From the NCBI RefSeq assembly GCF_024159085.1, contig NZ_JAMZDE010000001.1:186001-250000 (forward strand): DNA of 64,000 nt, given 5' to 3'. Below, piece after piece: positions 56,270 to 64,000 of this stretch. A program made the translations under genes and the position numbers. Each line of letters starts with the position of its first letter. Position 1 is the stretch's first letter. The DNA comes from Idiomarina rhizosphaerae (lineage in GTDB: Bacteria; Pseudomonadota; Gammaproteobacteria; Enterobacterales; Alteromonadaceae). Under the pieces are notes generated by a model, which had not been told where the DNA came from, did not search any database, and saw nothing but the letters and a program-made list of their open reading frames with translations.

Positions 56270-57009
56270 TAAACTAACCCACCATTTACCGAAAAAACTT
56301 GTCGCGTAATGTATGCTGCTGACGGCTGAAATAAGTAACCAACCAAACCAGCAACTTCTTCCGGCTTACCGGCACGGCGCATCGGTATCATCGACAAAAT
56401 TTCTTTCTCATGCTCTAGTTCGCCGGTCATGTCCGTTTCAATGAGTCCCGGCGCCACACAGTTGACAGTTATTTTGCGTTTGGCTAATTCCAGCGATAAA
56501 GCTTTAGTGGCCGCAATAACGCCACCTTTAGACGCACTGTAATTGACCTGCCCGCGATTACCGGCGATACCGGAAACTGAAGCAATAGTCACCACTCGGC
56601 CACCCCGGCGTTGCTGGATCATCGGCATAATTAACGGGTGCAGCACATTGTAAAAGCCACCCAGATTCGTCTGCAAAACGCTGTCCCAGTCATCTTCGGT
56701 TAACGATGGAAAGGCACCGTCCCGGGTAATTCCTGCGTTACAAACCGCACCGTAATAAGCGCCATTATCGGCAATATCTTGCTCAATTGCGTTGCGTGCA
56801 GCCTCCCGGTCACTGACATCAAACACCAGTAAAGACGCCTGTTGACCCAGTGACTTAACTTCATCCACAACTTGCTCTGCTGAGGCTTTGTCTGAGCGAC
56901 AATGAATCGCCAGATCAAAACCATCTTTTGCCAGTTGCAGGGCTATTGCCCGACCAATTCCTTTGCCGGAACCGGTAACAAGAACACGTTCAGCCATACC
57001 TTCAACCAT
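56269..57009 (-). CDS. apeQ: 3-ketoacyl-ACP reductase of aryl polyene cluster (ApeQ-like)
   Basis: Short-chain dehydrogenase of 246 residues, FabG type. Cofactor motif VTGSGKGIGRAIA, NAGITRDG, catalytic Ser and YSASKGG (Tyr-x-x-x-Lys). It reduces the keto group in each polyene extension round. GAGGA precedes the ATG at 57009; an ATG at 56997 is also possible. Confidence 0.88.
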   Translation of the reverse strand: MVEGMAERVLVTGSGKGIGRAIALQLAKDGFDLAIHCRSDKASAEQVVDEVKSLGQQASLLVFDVSDREAARNAIEQDIADNGAYYGAVCNAGITRDGAFPSLTEDDWDSVLQTNLGGFYNVLHPLIMPMIQQRRGGRVVTIASVSGIAGNRGQVNYSASKGGVIAATKALSLELAKRKITVNCVAPGLIETDMTGELEHEKEILSMIPMRRAGKPEEVAGLVGYLFQPSAAYITRQVFSVNGGLV

Positions 57010-57457
57010 AGTTTTCCTCTATAAATGCTGTTTCGTCGGGCGGTTGATAAACATTTAGCCGAGCCTGCGCAACGATCTTGCCGTTGTGGCGAATATCGCA
57101 TTCAAAAACACTCAGGCCAGAAGACTCAACATGCAGTTCTTCAACAAAAATATCGTATCTTTCTCCCAGCTTAAAACTGTCAATATCACATTGATATTTT
57201 CGACTTCCCAGCAAGAACCCCAGTTTTATTTCTCCACCAGCGGCTTTGCTTTGATAACCAGCTACAGCCGCTATCGTTTGGGCCATCAGTTCAATTCCAA
57301 CATGCGCCGGCAGCCCCTGATGCTGCTCACTATAAAAAAGGTTGTCGCTATTCACGACGAGGCAACACTGCCCTTTCCCCTCTTCAGCCGAACACAGCTC
57401 ATCAATCAACCGCATCGGCGGTTCGTGCTTGATAAGCTCAGCCAAATCGTGCCCCAT
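57002..57457 (-). CDS. apeP: 3-hydroxyacyl-ACP dehydratase (ApeP-like)
   Basis: Hotdog dehydratase of 151 residues: HEPPMRLIDEL near the start, GLPAHVGIELMAQTIAAVAG with catalytic-type residues. It lets the double bonds of the polyene form and is known to act with ApeI. I chose the ATG at 57457 because GAGGAAAATAAC lies right before it and gives the family start. Overlaps apeQ by eight bases. Confidence 0.85.
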   Translation of the reverse strand: MGHDLAELIKHEPPMRLIDELCSAEEGKGQCCLVVNSDNLFYSEQHQGLPAHVGIELMAQTIAAVAGYQSKAAGGEIKLGFLLGSRKYQCDIDSFKLGERYDIFVEELHVESSGLSVFECDIRHNGKIVAQARLNVYQPPDETAFIEENYG

Positions 57458-57458
57458 G

Positions 57459-58652
57459 TTATTTTCCTCTACTAAAAACGAGAGAGACATTGTTGCCGCC
57501 AAACGCGAAAGAATTACTCAAACAATGCTCTATTGGATATTGCAGTGACCCACCTTGATACAAATGGATATCTGCCAAATCAGAATCTTTAACGCCATCC
57601 CATACGTGCTTTGGTAAGCCGTTCTGTTTCGCCAACGCCAGCCAGCAGAACACCGCTTCAATTGCTCCTGCCGCTCCCAGGGTATGGCCGGTCAGCGCTT
57701 TTGTTGAACTCGCTGGCACCGTTCCAGCGCCCAATGCATTGACCGCATAAGCTTCCATCAAATCGTTTAACGGCGTAGCAGTACCATGCAAGTTAATATA
57801 GCCGAGTTGCTGTGCAGTAATACCAGCATCGGTCAGTGCCCCCTGCATTGCCGCCAAAGCCCCTCGTCCCTGTGGGTGAGGAGCCGACATATGATGAGCG
57901 TCTGAAGTTGCACAGGCACCGGTTAAAGTCACCTGCGATGACTGTAGGTTGTCCTCTTCGCGAGTAGCAATAAAAAGCCCTGCGGCTTCTCCAATGGTAA
58001 TGCCGTCGCGATTCGCACTAAACGGATTGCAGCGCCCTTCCGAGGTCGATTCCAGCGCTTTAAAGCCGTTTAAGGTAAGTTGACAAAGAGAATCAACACC
58101 GCCGACAACCACCGCGTCCACGACGCCTAAACGCAATAAAGAGCGAGCACTCATAAAAACTCGGGCACTGGACGAACAAGCCGTTGAAATACTGTAAACC
58201 GGTCCGGTAATGCCGGCTAACGCAGCGACGCACTCTGCCGGTGCCAGCATTTCCTGCATGGCATAATAGAAGGTATCGGGTAAACCACCTTCGAATTCGT
58301 CATGCGCTAACGCCGATTCACCAGAGGCAATACCGGACGTGCTAGTCCCCAGCACGACCGCAACCCGGTCAGAGCCCAATTTATCTATAAGCGCCAACAA
58401 GGGTTCTTCAATTTGTTTTAAGGCAGCCGCAACCAGTTGGTTATTACGGGTACGCATGGTTGCTGGCAGACTACCAATGTCGGGCAACTTATTGTCTGCA
58501 ACTGAGCCGGCAAACAAAGAAGTACCGTCGTTGGTATTGAATGCTGCGGACTTCAGCCCGGTTTGATCGCCTGCCAGTGCAGCCTGCCATAGGCTTTCGC
58601 AATTATGGCCCAGCGCACAAATTGCGCCCGGTTCACTTAAGGTGATTTTCAT
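57459..58652 (-). CDS. apeO: Beta-ketoacyl-ACP synthase (ApeO-like)
   Basis: FabF-like condensing enzyme of 397 residues with Cys in SISTACSSSARVF, His in INLHGTATPLND and His in LTGHTLGAAG, so it is catalytically complete. By order it matches ApeO, the chain-extending synthase that pairs with a chain-length factor; no such factor is in view. It overlaps the upstream lipoprotein gene by 20 bp. Confidence 0.8.
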   Translation of the reverse strand: MKITLSEPGAICALGHNCESLWQAALAGDQTGLKSAAFNTNDGTSLFAGSVADNKLPDIGSLPATMRTRNNQLVAAALKQIEEPLLALIDKLGSDRVAVVLGTSTSGIASGESALAHDEFEGGLPDTFYYAMQEMLAPAECVAALAGITGPVYSISTACSSSARVFMSARSLLRLGVVDAVVVGGVDSLCQLTLNGFKALESTSEGRCNPFSANRDGITIGEAAGLFIATREEDNLQSSQVTLTGACATSDAHHMSAPHPQGRGALAAMQGALTDAGITAQQLGYINLHGTATPLNDLMEAYAVNALGAGTVPASSTKALTGHTLGAAGAIEAVFCWLALAKQNGLPKHVWDGVKDSDLADIHLYQGGSLQYPIEHCLSNSFAFGGNNVSLVFSRGK

Positions 58653-59226
58653 TGGTTTCTAATAGCTCGTACTCGAGAGTGGTTATCGTCAATTGATAAC
58701 CTAAAAATTTATTCTGAATCGTTCTCTGCAAATTTTCATTTTCATTCACTGATGACCATTGCAGCTGCTTGTTATGCCACAACTCGCGTCCGGTTTGGGT
58801 GGCCTGCAAACTCATACTGGTCAAATTGGCATTAATACTGTCAAGTGGCCACAACGCCATTTGTAAATCTGACCAGACCTGCATAGCCAGCCGCGAGTCG
58901 TCAAAAGCTTCGCTGCCTTTAAAGGTTACTCCGTTTGCACGACTGATTTCGCTCCGGAACAGTTCATTGCCAAAGGGAGATAATGCAACCAGCAGTAATC
59001 GTTCACTATCAAAAACCGCCGACACCATGAAAATGCGCTGCTGCTCGCCCTTCTTCCACTCCACTTTCTGCCATAACTGCACCGGCTCGCGCGGCCAGCT
59101 ATGCTGCAACTGGTAACTGCCATCAGCAATAGCAACCTGAGCGGGCTGACCGCCTAATGACTGGCAACCGGCAACCATTAACACCAGCATTAAGCCACTC
59201 ATTACTCTTAACGACTTTATCCACAT
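58633..59226 (-). CDS. DUF3261 lipoprotein of aryl polyene cluster
   Basis: Lipoprotein of 197 residues with a lipobox VAGCQSLGG after a short helix; the rest is beta-rich (VFDSERLLLVALSPFGNELF). DUF3261 proteins occur in aryl polyene clusters and probably help place the product in the outer membrane. I chose the ATG at 59226, 10 bases inside the previous gene, because it gives a proper lipoprotein signal. Confidence 0.78.
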   Translation of the reverse strand: MWIKSLRVMSGLMLVLMVAGCQSLGGQPAQVAIADGSYQLQHSWPREPVQLWQKVEWKKGEQQRIFMVSAVFDSERLLLVALSPFGNELFRSEISRANGVTFKGSEAFDDSRLAMQVWSDLQMALWPLDSINANLTSMSLQATQTGRELWHNKQLQWSSVNENENLQRTIQNKFLGYQLTITTLEYELLETNENHLK

Positions 59227-60452
59227 AATTCCGCCAATACGTTCAAGCGGCGTTCGCTTTCGCGAACATAAGGGTTGTCTGTATCCCACGCATAACCTGC
59301 CAAAATAGAACAAATCATTTCTTTAACCTGTTGCTGCTGGTGTGGATAAAAAATCACATCCTGAAAGCGCGTATCATACCAACCCTTAACAAAAGTGCGA
59401 AAAGTGGTAATGCCCACACGTAGTGGGTCACTGTAAAGCTTCTGCCAGTTCTGAGGCTCATCATTCAGCTCTTTCAATACCAAAGGCACCGCCAGCGATG
59501 AAGACTGCATTGCAATGGTTACACCTGATGAGAAAACCGGATCTAAGAATTCACCGGCATTCCCTAATAAAGCAAAGCGGTCACCAAACAAGCCATTCAC
59601 ATTAGCTGAGTAGCCGGTAATACGTTGCTCAGCACGACTTACCTGGTATTCACCTAACACTTCAAGCAGGTAAGGCTCATCTGCCACCAGTTTCCACAAC
59701 GCTTCTTTTTCACTGTCGCTTTCTGCAAAATACTCACTCGCACCAACGACACCAATACTGGCAGTACCATCCGCAAAAGGAATTAACCAGTACCAAATTT
59801 CAGGGTTCTGTGGATGCACGGTGATAAGAATTTTGCTGCGGTCAAAGTTACCGCCCGCCAGCTCAGACTTTACATGGCAAAAAACGGCCTGACGCACGGG
59901 AAAGTCAGACGGCGATTCCAACGACAGTAAGCGAGGCAGCACTCGACCGAAACCGCTGGCGTCGAGCACAAAACGTGCCTTTGCTTCACTTGTTCCGGCG
60001 GCGCTGGTTAAACTCAATTTAACCGCATCCGGGTCACTAAAATCTATAGCTTCTAACGCAACACCATGTCTGACTTCAGCGCCTTTCTCTGCCGCGCCCT
60101 GCGCCAATAGCTGATCAAAATGTTCGCGTTTAACCTGATAAGTCGTGCCCGGACCTTCGCTCGATTTTTTACGAAAATCAAAGTCCACTTTATTACCATT
60201 ATGATAAAAAGCAGCGCCTTCTTTGTACTGAAACCCAAGGCGCTCTGCATTATCCAGTACCGCCTCTAATAACCCGGCTTCTTCAATAAAGGTCATACAT
60301 TGAGGCAGTAAGCTTTCGCCAATAGAAAACCTTGGAAACTCTTGTTTCTCAACTACCAACACGCTTTTCCCGGCATTCGCCAACATCGCTGCTGCTGTCG
60401 AACCTGCCGGTCCAGCACCAATAATCACCACATCATAAATTGACTCTTCCAT
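59217..60452 (-). CDS. FAD-dependent halogenase-like oxidoreductase
   Basis: Flavoprotein of 411 residues. FAD motif VIIGAGPAGSTAAAMLANAG, GESLLPQ, and a WYWLIPF motif like the WxWxIP of flavin halogenases. Other members occur in aryl polyene and xanthomonadin clusters. Whether it halogenates or only oxidises the ring is unclear; the halogenase lysine is not obvious to me. Confidence 0.78.
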   Translation of the reverse strand: MEESIYDVVIIGAGPAGSTAAAMLANAGKSVLVVEKQEFPRFSIGESLLPQCMTFIEEAGLLEAVLDNAERLGFQYKEGAAFYHNGNKVDFDFRKKSSEGPGTTYQVKREHFDQLLAQGAAEKGAEVRHGVALEAIDFSDPDAVKLSLTSAAGTSEAKARFVLDASGFGRVLPRLLSLESPSDFPVRQAVFCHVKSELAGGNFDRSKILITVHPQNPEIWYWLIPFADGTASIGVVGASEYFAESDSEKEALWKLVADEPYLLEVLGEYQVSRAEQRITGYSANVNGLFGDRFALLGNAGEFLDPVFSSGVTIAMQSSSLAVPLVLKELNDEPQNWQKLYSDPLRVGITTFRTFVKGWYDTRFQDVIFYPHQQQQVKEMICSILAGYAWDTDNPYVRESERRLNVLAELCG

Positions 60453-60463
60453 GACTCTTTTCC

Positions 60464-62686
60464 TTAGTTATCAGGTGACTCTATTATCAACGGACTGAAC
60501 AGGGCACTCATAAAAACCCCAATCAAAACAATAATTCCAAAAGCCGCAATGGCTGGTGTCGAGCTGAAGCTTAAGGCACCAAAAGCCACCATTGTTGTAA
60601 AGGCTGACAGATAAATGGCTTGCAGCGCATGTTCACGCTTCAACCGCCCGACGCAAAAAACGCCGTAATCAATACTGAGCACCAGTACGAACATCGCGCC
60701 AATACAATGAAACAAGTTAAGTGGTTGTATTAACTGTGCCAACAGCAACGCTGTCGACACAGACAACGTCATCACACAGGTAACTTGCCATGCGGCTTGA
60801 ATCCGCAGTTTATTGGTTTGCTGATTGCGCAAAAACATCGCCAGTATAGGCAACGACACAAGCAACAAGGCGATAAGCCACAACTGCATGGAGTGCCGGT
60901 ACTCGGCTAGCGCGTCCGATGCATGCTCAATAGGGTTAAAATGTTCCAGTTTTCCGGGGCTTTCGTTGATATCACCCGGGTTAAAGGGCTGCTTTAGCCG
61001 AACAACACTCATCCAGCCGTCTTCCATTGGATATAAAAATTGATTCTGTAATGGGTGCTCTTGCGGCTCACTGGCGAATTCAGGCTGTCCAATGCCTAGC
61101 CATTGCAGATAATTCTTCCCTTCCGGGCTTTGGAACAACTTTTCCTGCTGTTGCAGCAGTTGCTGCTGTTCCGACACCGGCAGCAGATAGTCGTACAAGC
61201 TAACACTGCCATCAACGTCGCCAAGGTTACCTGTCCGTTCCAATGCTTGCTGCTGAGTTTCTCCCGACACTAACAGTACATCTGGCTGAAAATAAAAGTC
61301 CGTGGTCTTTCTCAGGTGGTTTTCCTGTTGCAGTAACGACTCGGGCGAACTAGCCAGCAAACGAACGTTATCATTGGCCGTAAAAGACCAAAGCAACAGA
61401 CCCAGTGTTGCTAACGCCATAACACTCAACCATGCAGTAGTGCCTGGCTGGCGCATCTGTCGGTAAAGCTGCGCCATGCTATGGCAAAATCTCTGCCAGC
61501 CGGGGCGCGACGCCTCTGGCTGCGGTAACCAGGGTAAAGTAACAACCACCAGAACGATGGCAGTGAATAAAGCCACCGCCATAAAAATACCTAATTGCTG
61601 TAATAGCGGCAGCGGTAGCAACAGAAGCAAAATATAACCAAAAATGGTGGTTAACCCGCTCAGCCACAAAGCCGGCTTCAGTGCCGACCAGGCCTTAACG
61701 CCATGGCTTCGGGCGATAAAACCATGAATAACATAGTCAATGCACAGCCCAATAAAGCTGGTGGCAAACACCAACATCAGCACATGCGGCCGGGAGCTTA
61801 ACAACAAAGTGACCAATAGCCCTGTCGCTGCCGACACACCCAGCAGTAGCAGCGTGTAAAGCAATTGCTGACCAGAGCGGAACACCCAGACTAATAAAGC
61901 TAACACCAGCAGAAGAGACAATCCGCCAAACCAGGTCATTTCCAGCTTCGCCTGCTTTGCCGCCGCATCGGAATGAAACAACAAGCCGCTTCGATAAACA
62001 TTAATACCGGGTAGTTGCTCAGTTACTTTGGCAATAAAGTCATTTATAACCAGAACTGACTGTCCTGACTGAGTCACGCTTAACGCATCACCCGCAATAC
62101 GCAGCGGCACTAAAACCTGATGAATGGAGTTCGAAGTGCGGGTATACAGTCCATTATGGCTCTTATATCCTGGCATTAAGTCCGGCAATTGCTGCACAAA
62201 ACGCTGTGTCAGTAATAGTGGGTCCTGCTCTAAAGGCATTAATACCGGCGCAGGGCTTTGTAAGGTTTTTTGAGCATTGCCTATTATCGTTGCGTAGTCG
62301 CCGTTCCCGAGCGCTTGCATGTCGTTCTGTGTTGCTAAACGACCGGCCTGATTCTGGTAAAATGACAACACCGCTTTCGGGTTGGTCATTTCCGCCAGTT
62401 TAATGGTCGGCTCAGCTTCAGTCAGTAAGTTCAATTGTTCTTGCACAATAGGCAGTATTTCAGTGTCGGAATACTGCTGTGACTCAAAGCCCAGCAGCAG
62501 TTGTTGCGCATTAGGTTGCTGACTTTTTAAGTAACTGCGCTGTAACTCAGAGACTTCATTTGGCAGAGCATCGGCCAGACTGCTGCTCCACTGAGTATTC
62601 GACAGCTGAATCAAAAGCCCGGCTATCACCACAGCAATAAAAGCAAATAGCAGTACTAAACGGTTGGCGCCACCTCCCCTTCTCAT
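60464..62686 (-). CDS. MMPL-family exporter of aryl polyene cluster
   Basis: RND-type membrane protein of 740 residues with two blocks of helices (LLLVLALLVWVFRSGQQ onward, and ALLLVSLPILAMFLRN onward) and two periplasmic regions. It probably carries the polyene lipid out of the inner membrane. Followed closely by the LolA-like carrier gene in the same strand, a recurring exporter-carrier pair. Confidence 0.88.
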   Translation of the reverse strand: MRRGGGANRLVLLFAFIAVVIAGLLIQLSNTQWSSSLADALPNEVSELQRSYLKSQQPNAQQLLLGFESQQYSDTEILPIVQEQLNLLTEAEPTIKLAEMTNPKAVLSFYQNQAGRLATQNDMQALGNGDYATIIGNAQKTLQSPAPVLMPLEQDPLLLTQRFVQQLPDLMPGYKSHNGLYTRTSNSIHQVLVPLRIAGDALSVTQSGQSVLVINDFIAKVTEQLPGINVYRSGLLFHSDAAAKQAKLEMTWFGGLSLLLVLALLVWVFRSGQQLLYTLLLLGVSAATGLLVTLLLSSRPHVLMLVFATSFIGLCIDYVIHGFIARSHGVKAWSALKPALWLSGLTTIFGYILLLLLPLPLLQQLGIFMAVALFTAIVLVVVTLPWLPQPEASRPGWQRFCHSMAQLYRQMRQPGTTAWLSVMALATLGLLLWSFTANDNVRLLASSPESLLQQENHLRKTTDFYFQPDVLLVSGETQQQALERTGNLGDVDGSVSLYDYLLPVSEQQQLLQQQEKLFQSPEGKNYLQWLGIGQPEFASEPQEHPLQNQFLYPMEDGWMSVVRLKQPFNPGDINESPGKLEHFNPIEHASDALAEYRHSMQLWLIALLLVSLPILAMFLRNQQTNKLRIQAAWQVTCVMTLSVSTALLLAQLIQPLNLFHCIGAMFVLVLSIDYGVFCVGRLKREHALQAIYLSAFTTMVAFGALSFSSTPAIAAFGIIVLIGVFMSALFSPLIIESPDN

Positions 62687-62692
62687 CCGCAG

Positions 62693-63223
62693 TTACCTTT
62701 TGCTCAGCTCTATACGGGTGGTGTTACCGTTTTGCTCAAACAGCTCTACAAGCTCAACGCTATTAGTACCGCAACTGTGTATTTTTTCAATCACACTGGC
62801 TAAAGCTTCAGCTTCCGGAACCATCACTACGCAATTCTGCGCAAGTGAAAGCCTGAACTGCTGCTTCAATACGGCTTCATCCTGCTGCAGAATCGCCAAT
62901 AACAACTGCGCAATGGTGTCACTGCCACTTACCGAGTCTTCACTACCTTGTTCAAAAATACCCTGACGGTTAATGGTCAATTGTTGCTGCTGTGGCCGCT
63001 CGGTTGTCCAGACTATTTCGTCTTTTCTAATATCCAACTGGCCTGTACTCACCAAAGGTCTCGGCAGCCCCGACAACTGTTTTTTCTGACTAAACTCCAG
63101 CGACAACGGCAAAGGCTCTGATTGCTTTTCAAGTGCCGACAGCGCCTTCAACGTCATATCGTCCCCGGCTAATACCATTGCTGAGGTAATCAATAAAGTC
63201 GTCGCTAAAAGTAAGCGGATCAT
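62693..63223 (-). CDS. LolA-like carrier of aryl polyene cluster
   Basis: Periplasmic protein of 176 residues with a signal peptide (ITSAMVLA) and the LolA-like pattern SLEFSQKKQLSGLPRPLVS, then GQLDIRKDEIVWTTERP. It probably receives the lipid from the MMPL exporter. Its start overlaps the thioesterase stop (ATGA). Confidence 0.85.
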   Translation of the reverse strand: MIRLLLATTLLITSAMVLAGDDMTLKALSALEKQSEPLPLSLEFSQKKQLSGLPRPLVSTGQLDIRKDEIVWTTERPQQQQLTINRQGIFEQGSEDSVSGSDTIAQLLLAILQQDEAVLKQQFRLSLAQNCVVMVPEAEALASVIEKIHSCGTNSVELVELFEQNGNTTRIELSKR

Positions 63224-63630
63224 GAGTGCTCAACTCCCAGCTTTTCAAACACAATACCAGGAGATTCAAACAGCATTTCCCGCGTCTCTTTGCACACGGC
63301 TACCTGCACACTGGTGGCTTTGGTCAGCAGTTCATTACTTTCAACACAGCGAATTTCATAATTCATTTTCAGTCGATGCTCCCACTCCACCAAAGTGGCA
63401 GTCACCCGAATGTGCTGTCCGTATGTAGCCGACGCAACGTACTTTAAGCGTAAATCGACAATAGGCCATATATGGCCGTTAGCTTCCATATCGGGGTAGT
63501 CATAATTGAAGGTACGCAATAACTCACTACGCGCCATTTCAATGTACTTTATGTAATGCCCGTGCCAGACAACGTGCATTGCGTCGACGTCAAAAAAAGG
63601 AACATCAATAATTAAACTGGCTTGTTTCAT
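63220..63630 (-). CDS. 4HBT-type thioesterase of aryl polyene cluster
   Basis: Hotdog thioesterase of 136 residues: FFDVDAMHVVWHGHYIKYIE with the catalytic Asp. The ATG at 63630 overlaps the ammonia-lyase stop (ATGA), giving the usual family length. It likely trims or releases aryl acyl intermediates. Confidence 0.87.
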   Translation of the reverse strand: MKQASLIIDVPFFDVDAMHVVWHGHYIKYIEMARSELLRTFNYDYPDMEANGHIWPIVDLRLKYVASATYGQHIRVTATLVEWEHRLKMNYEIRCVESNELLTKATSVQVAVCKETREMLFESPGIVFEKLGVEHS

Positions 63631-64000
63631 GCTGGCTCCTGATACAAATTCCATGCTTTTAACCGCAATTGGGTAAGCCAATAACGTAATTCAGGCTCTA
63701 ACTGACGGTCCTCCGTCAGCAGTTCAAATTGCTCAGCCAGGCTTTCAGTCATTTTTAAGACACCGATCGAAGGGTTCACCGGTTTGTCTGTAATACGCTT
63801 ACGCAGTTCAACACCTTGATAAGCTGCCAGCAAAGTTGCAACAACCACCTGTTCAGTCAGCTCCAGAATACGAATACAGTCACGGGCTGCAATAGTACCC
63901 ATACTCACTTTGTCCTGGTTATGGCACTCGGTTGAGCGCGAAAAGACACTGGCTGGCATAGTCAGTTTTAATGCTTCCGCAGTCCAGGCTGAGCAACCAA
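63627..64000 (-). CDS. Aromatic amino-acid ammonia-lyase, C-terminal part
   Basis: The last 124 residues of a HAL/PAL/TAL family enzyme: SRSTECHNQDKVSMGTIAAR is the conserved late segment. The frame stays open to the window edge and must continue beyond 64000. In aryl polyene clusters this enzyme makes the cinnamate-type starter from tyrosine or phenylalanine. The MIO-forming residues are outside the window. Confidence 0.85.
   Translation of the reverse strand, partial: GCSAWTAEALKLTMPASVFSRSTECHNQDKVSMGTIAARDCIRILELTEQVVVATLLAAYQGVELRKRITDKPVNPSIGVLKMTESLAEQFELLTEDRQLEPELRYWLTQLRLKAWNLYQEPA

Overview
The window looks like the chromosome of a marine gammaproteobacterium of the Alteromonadales. 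Gene content and protein style fit Idiomarina or a close relative; this is inferred from recognised families, not from a search. GC is moderate and genes are tightly packed. No rRNA, tRNA or CRISPR array was seen.

Layout: 0.1-4.1 kb is a nitrate-sensing block (NarX-type kinase, NarK-type transporter, NarL-type regulator) with a NarL-like site in the promoter gap. At 4.3-6.6 kb lie trhP, a YfhL-type ferredoxin and fnr. At 6.6-10.9 kb is an acyl-CoA catabolic operon (glutaryl-CoA dehydrogenase type, a fused E1 alpha-beta 2-oxoacid dehydrogenase, a FabD-like protein). A chemoreceptor with a hemerythrin tail and deoD follow on the other strand. At 14.3-25.5 kb an RND/MMPL exporter gene is split exactly by an 8.7-kb transposon (14502-23202). 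The exporter's partner genes, a LolA-like protein and a beta-barrel, follow to 27.5 kb.

The transposon is the most unusual part. A 6-bp target duplication (GCTATG) flanks it. Each end carries four 9-bp motifs at about 22-bp spacing, in mirror-symmetric positions. It encodes a tightly coupled operon of IS21-type istA and istB, a primase-core-like protein without TOPRIM motifs, and a tyrosine recombinase. It also carries a small TTG-start protein with the look of a DNA-binding regulator, an unrecognised 294-aa protein, and cargo consisting of a toxin-antitoxin-like pair, a displaced Rhs tip and small membrane proteins that may be immunity proteins.

From 27.5 to 34.6 kb are a DUF2892 protein, a BigR/YgaV-like ArsR regulator with two cysteines, an OprC-type copper receptor, a RegB/RegA-like pair, OmpW, YeeN and a 2OG-Fe(II) oxygenase. 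Two convergent secreted subtilases occupy 34.9-39.3 kb. A curli operon (csgB, a very long csgA, csgE, csgF, csgG, with a convergent csgD-like regulator) occupies 39.6-43.8 kb. A complete SUF operon (sufBCDSA-sufT-sufE) behind an IscR-like promoter runs to 50.2 kb. After an EAL-HDOD protein, an SPFH protein, a prolyl oligopeptidase and a small secreted protein, the window ends in a minus-strand aryl polyene-type cluster (55.0-64.0 kb) that continues past the right edge.

Together the native genes describe an aerobic or facultative marine heterotroph with redox and nitrate sensing, Fe-S cluster repair, peptide and amino-acid catabolism, an amyloid matrix and a membrane polyene pigment.
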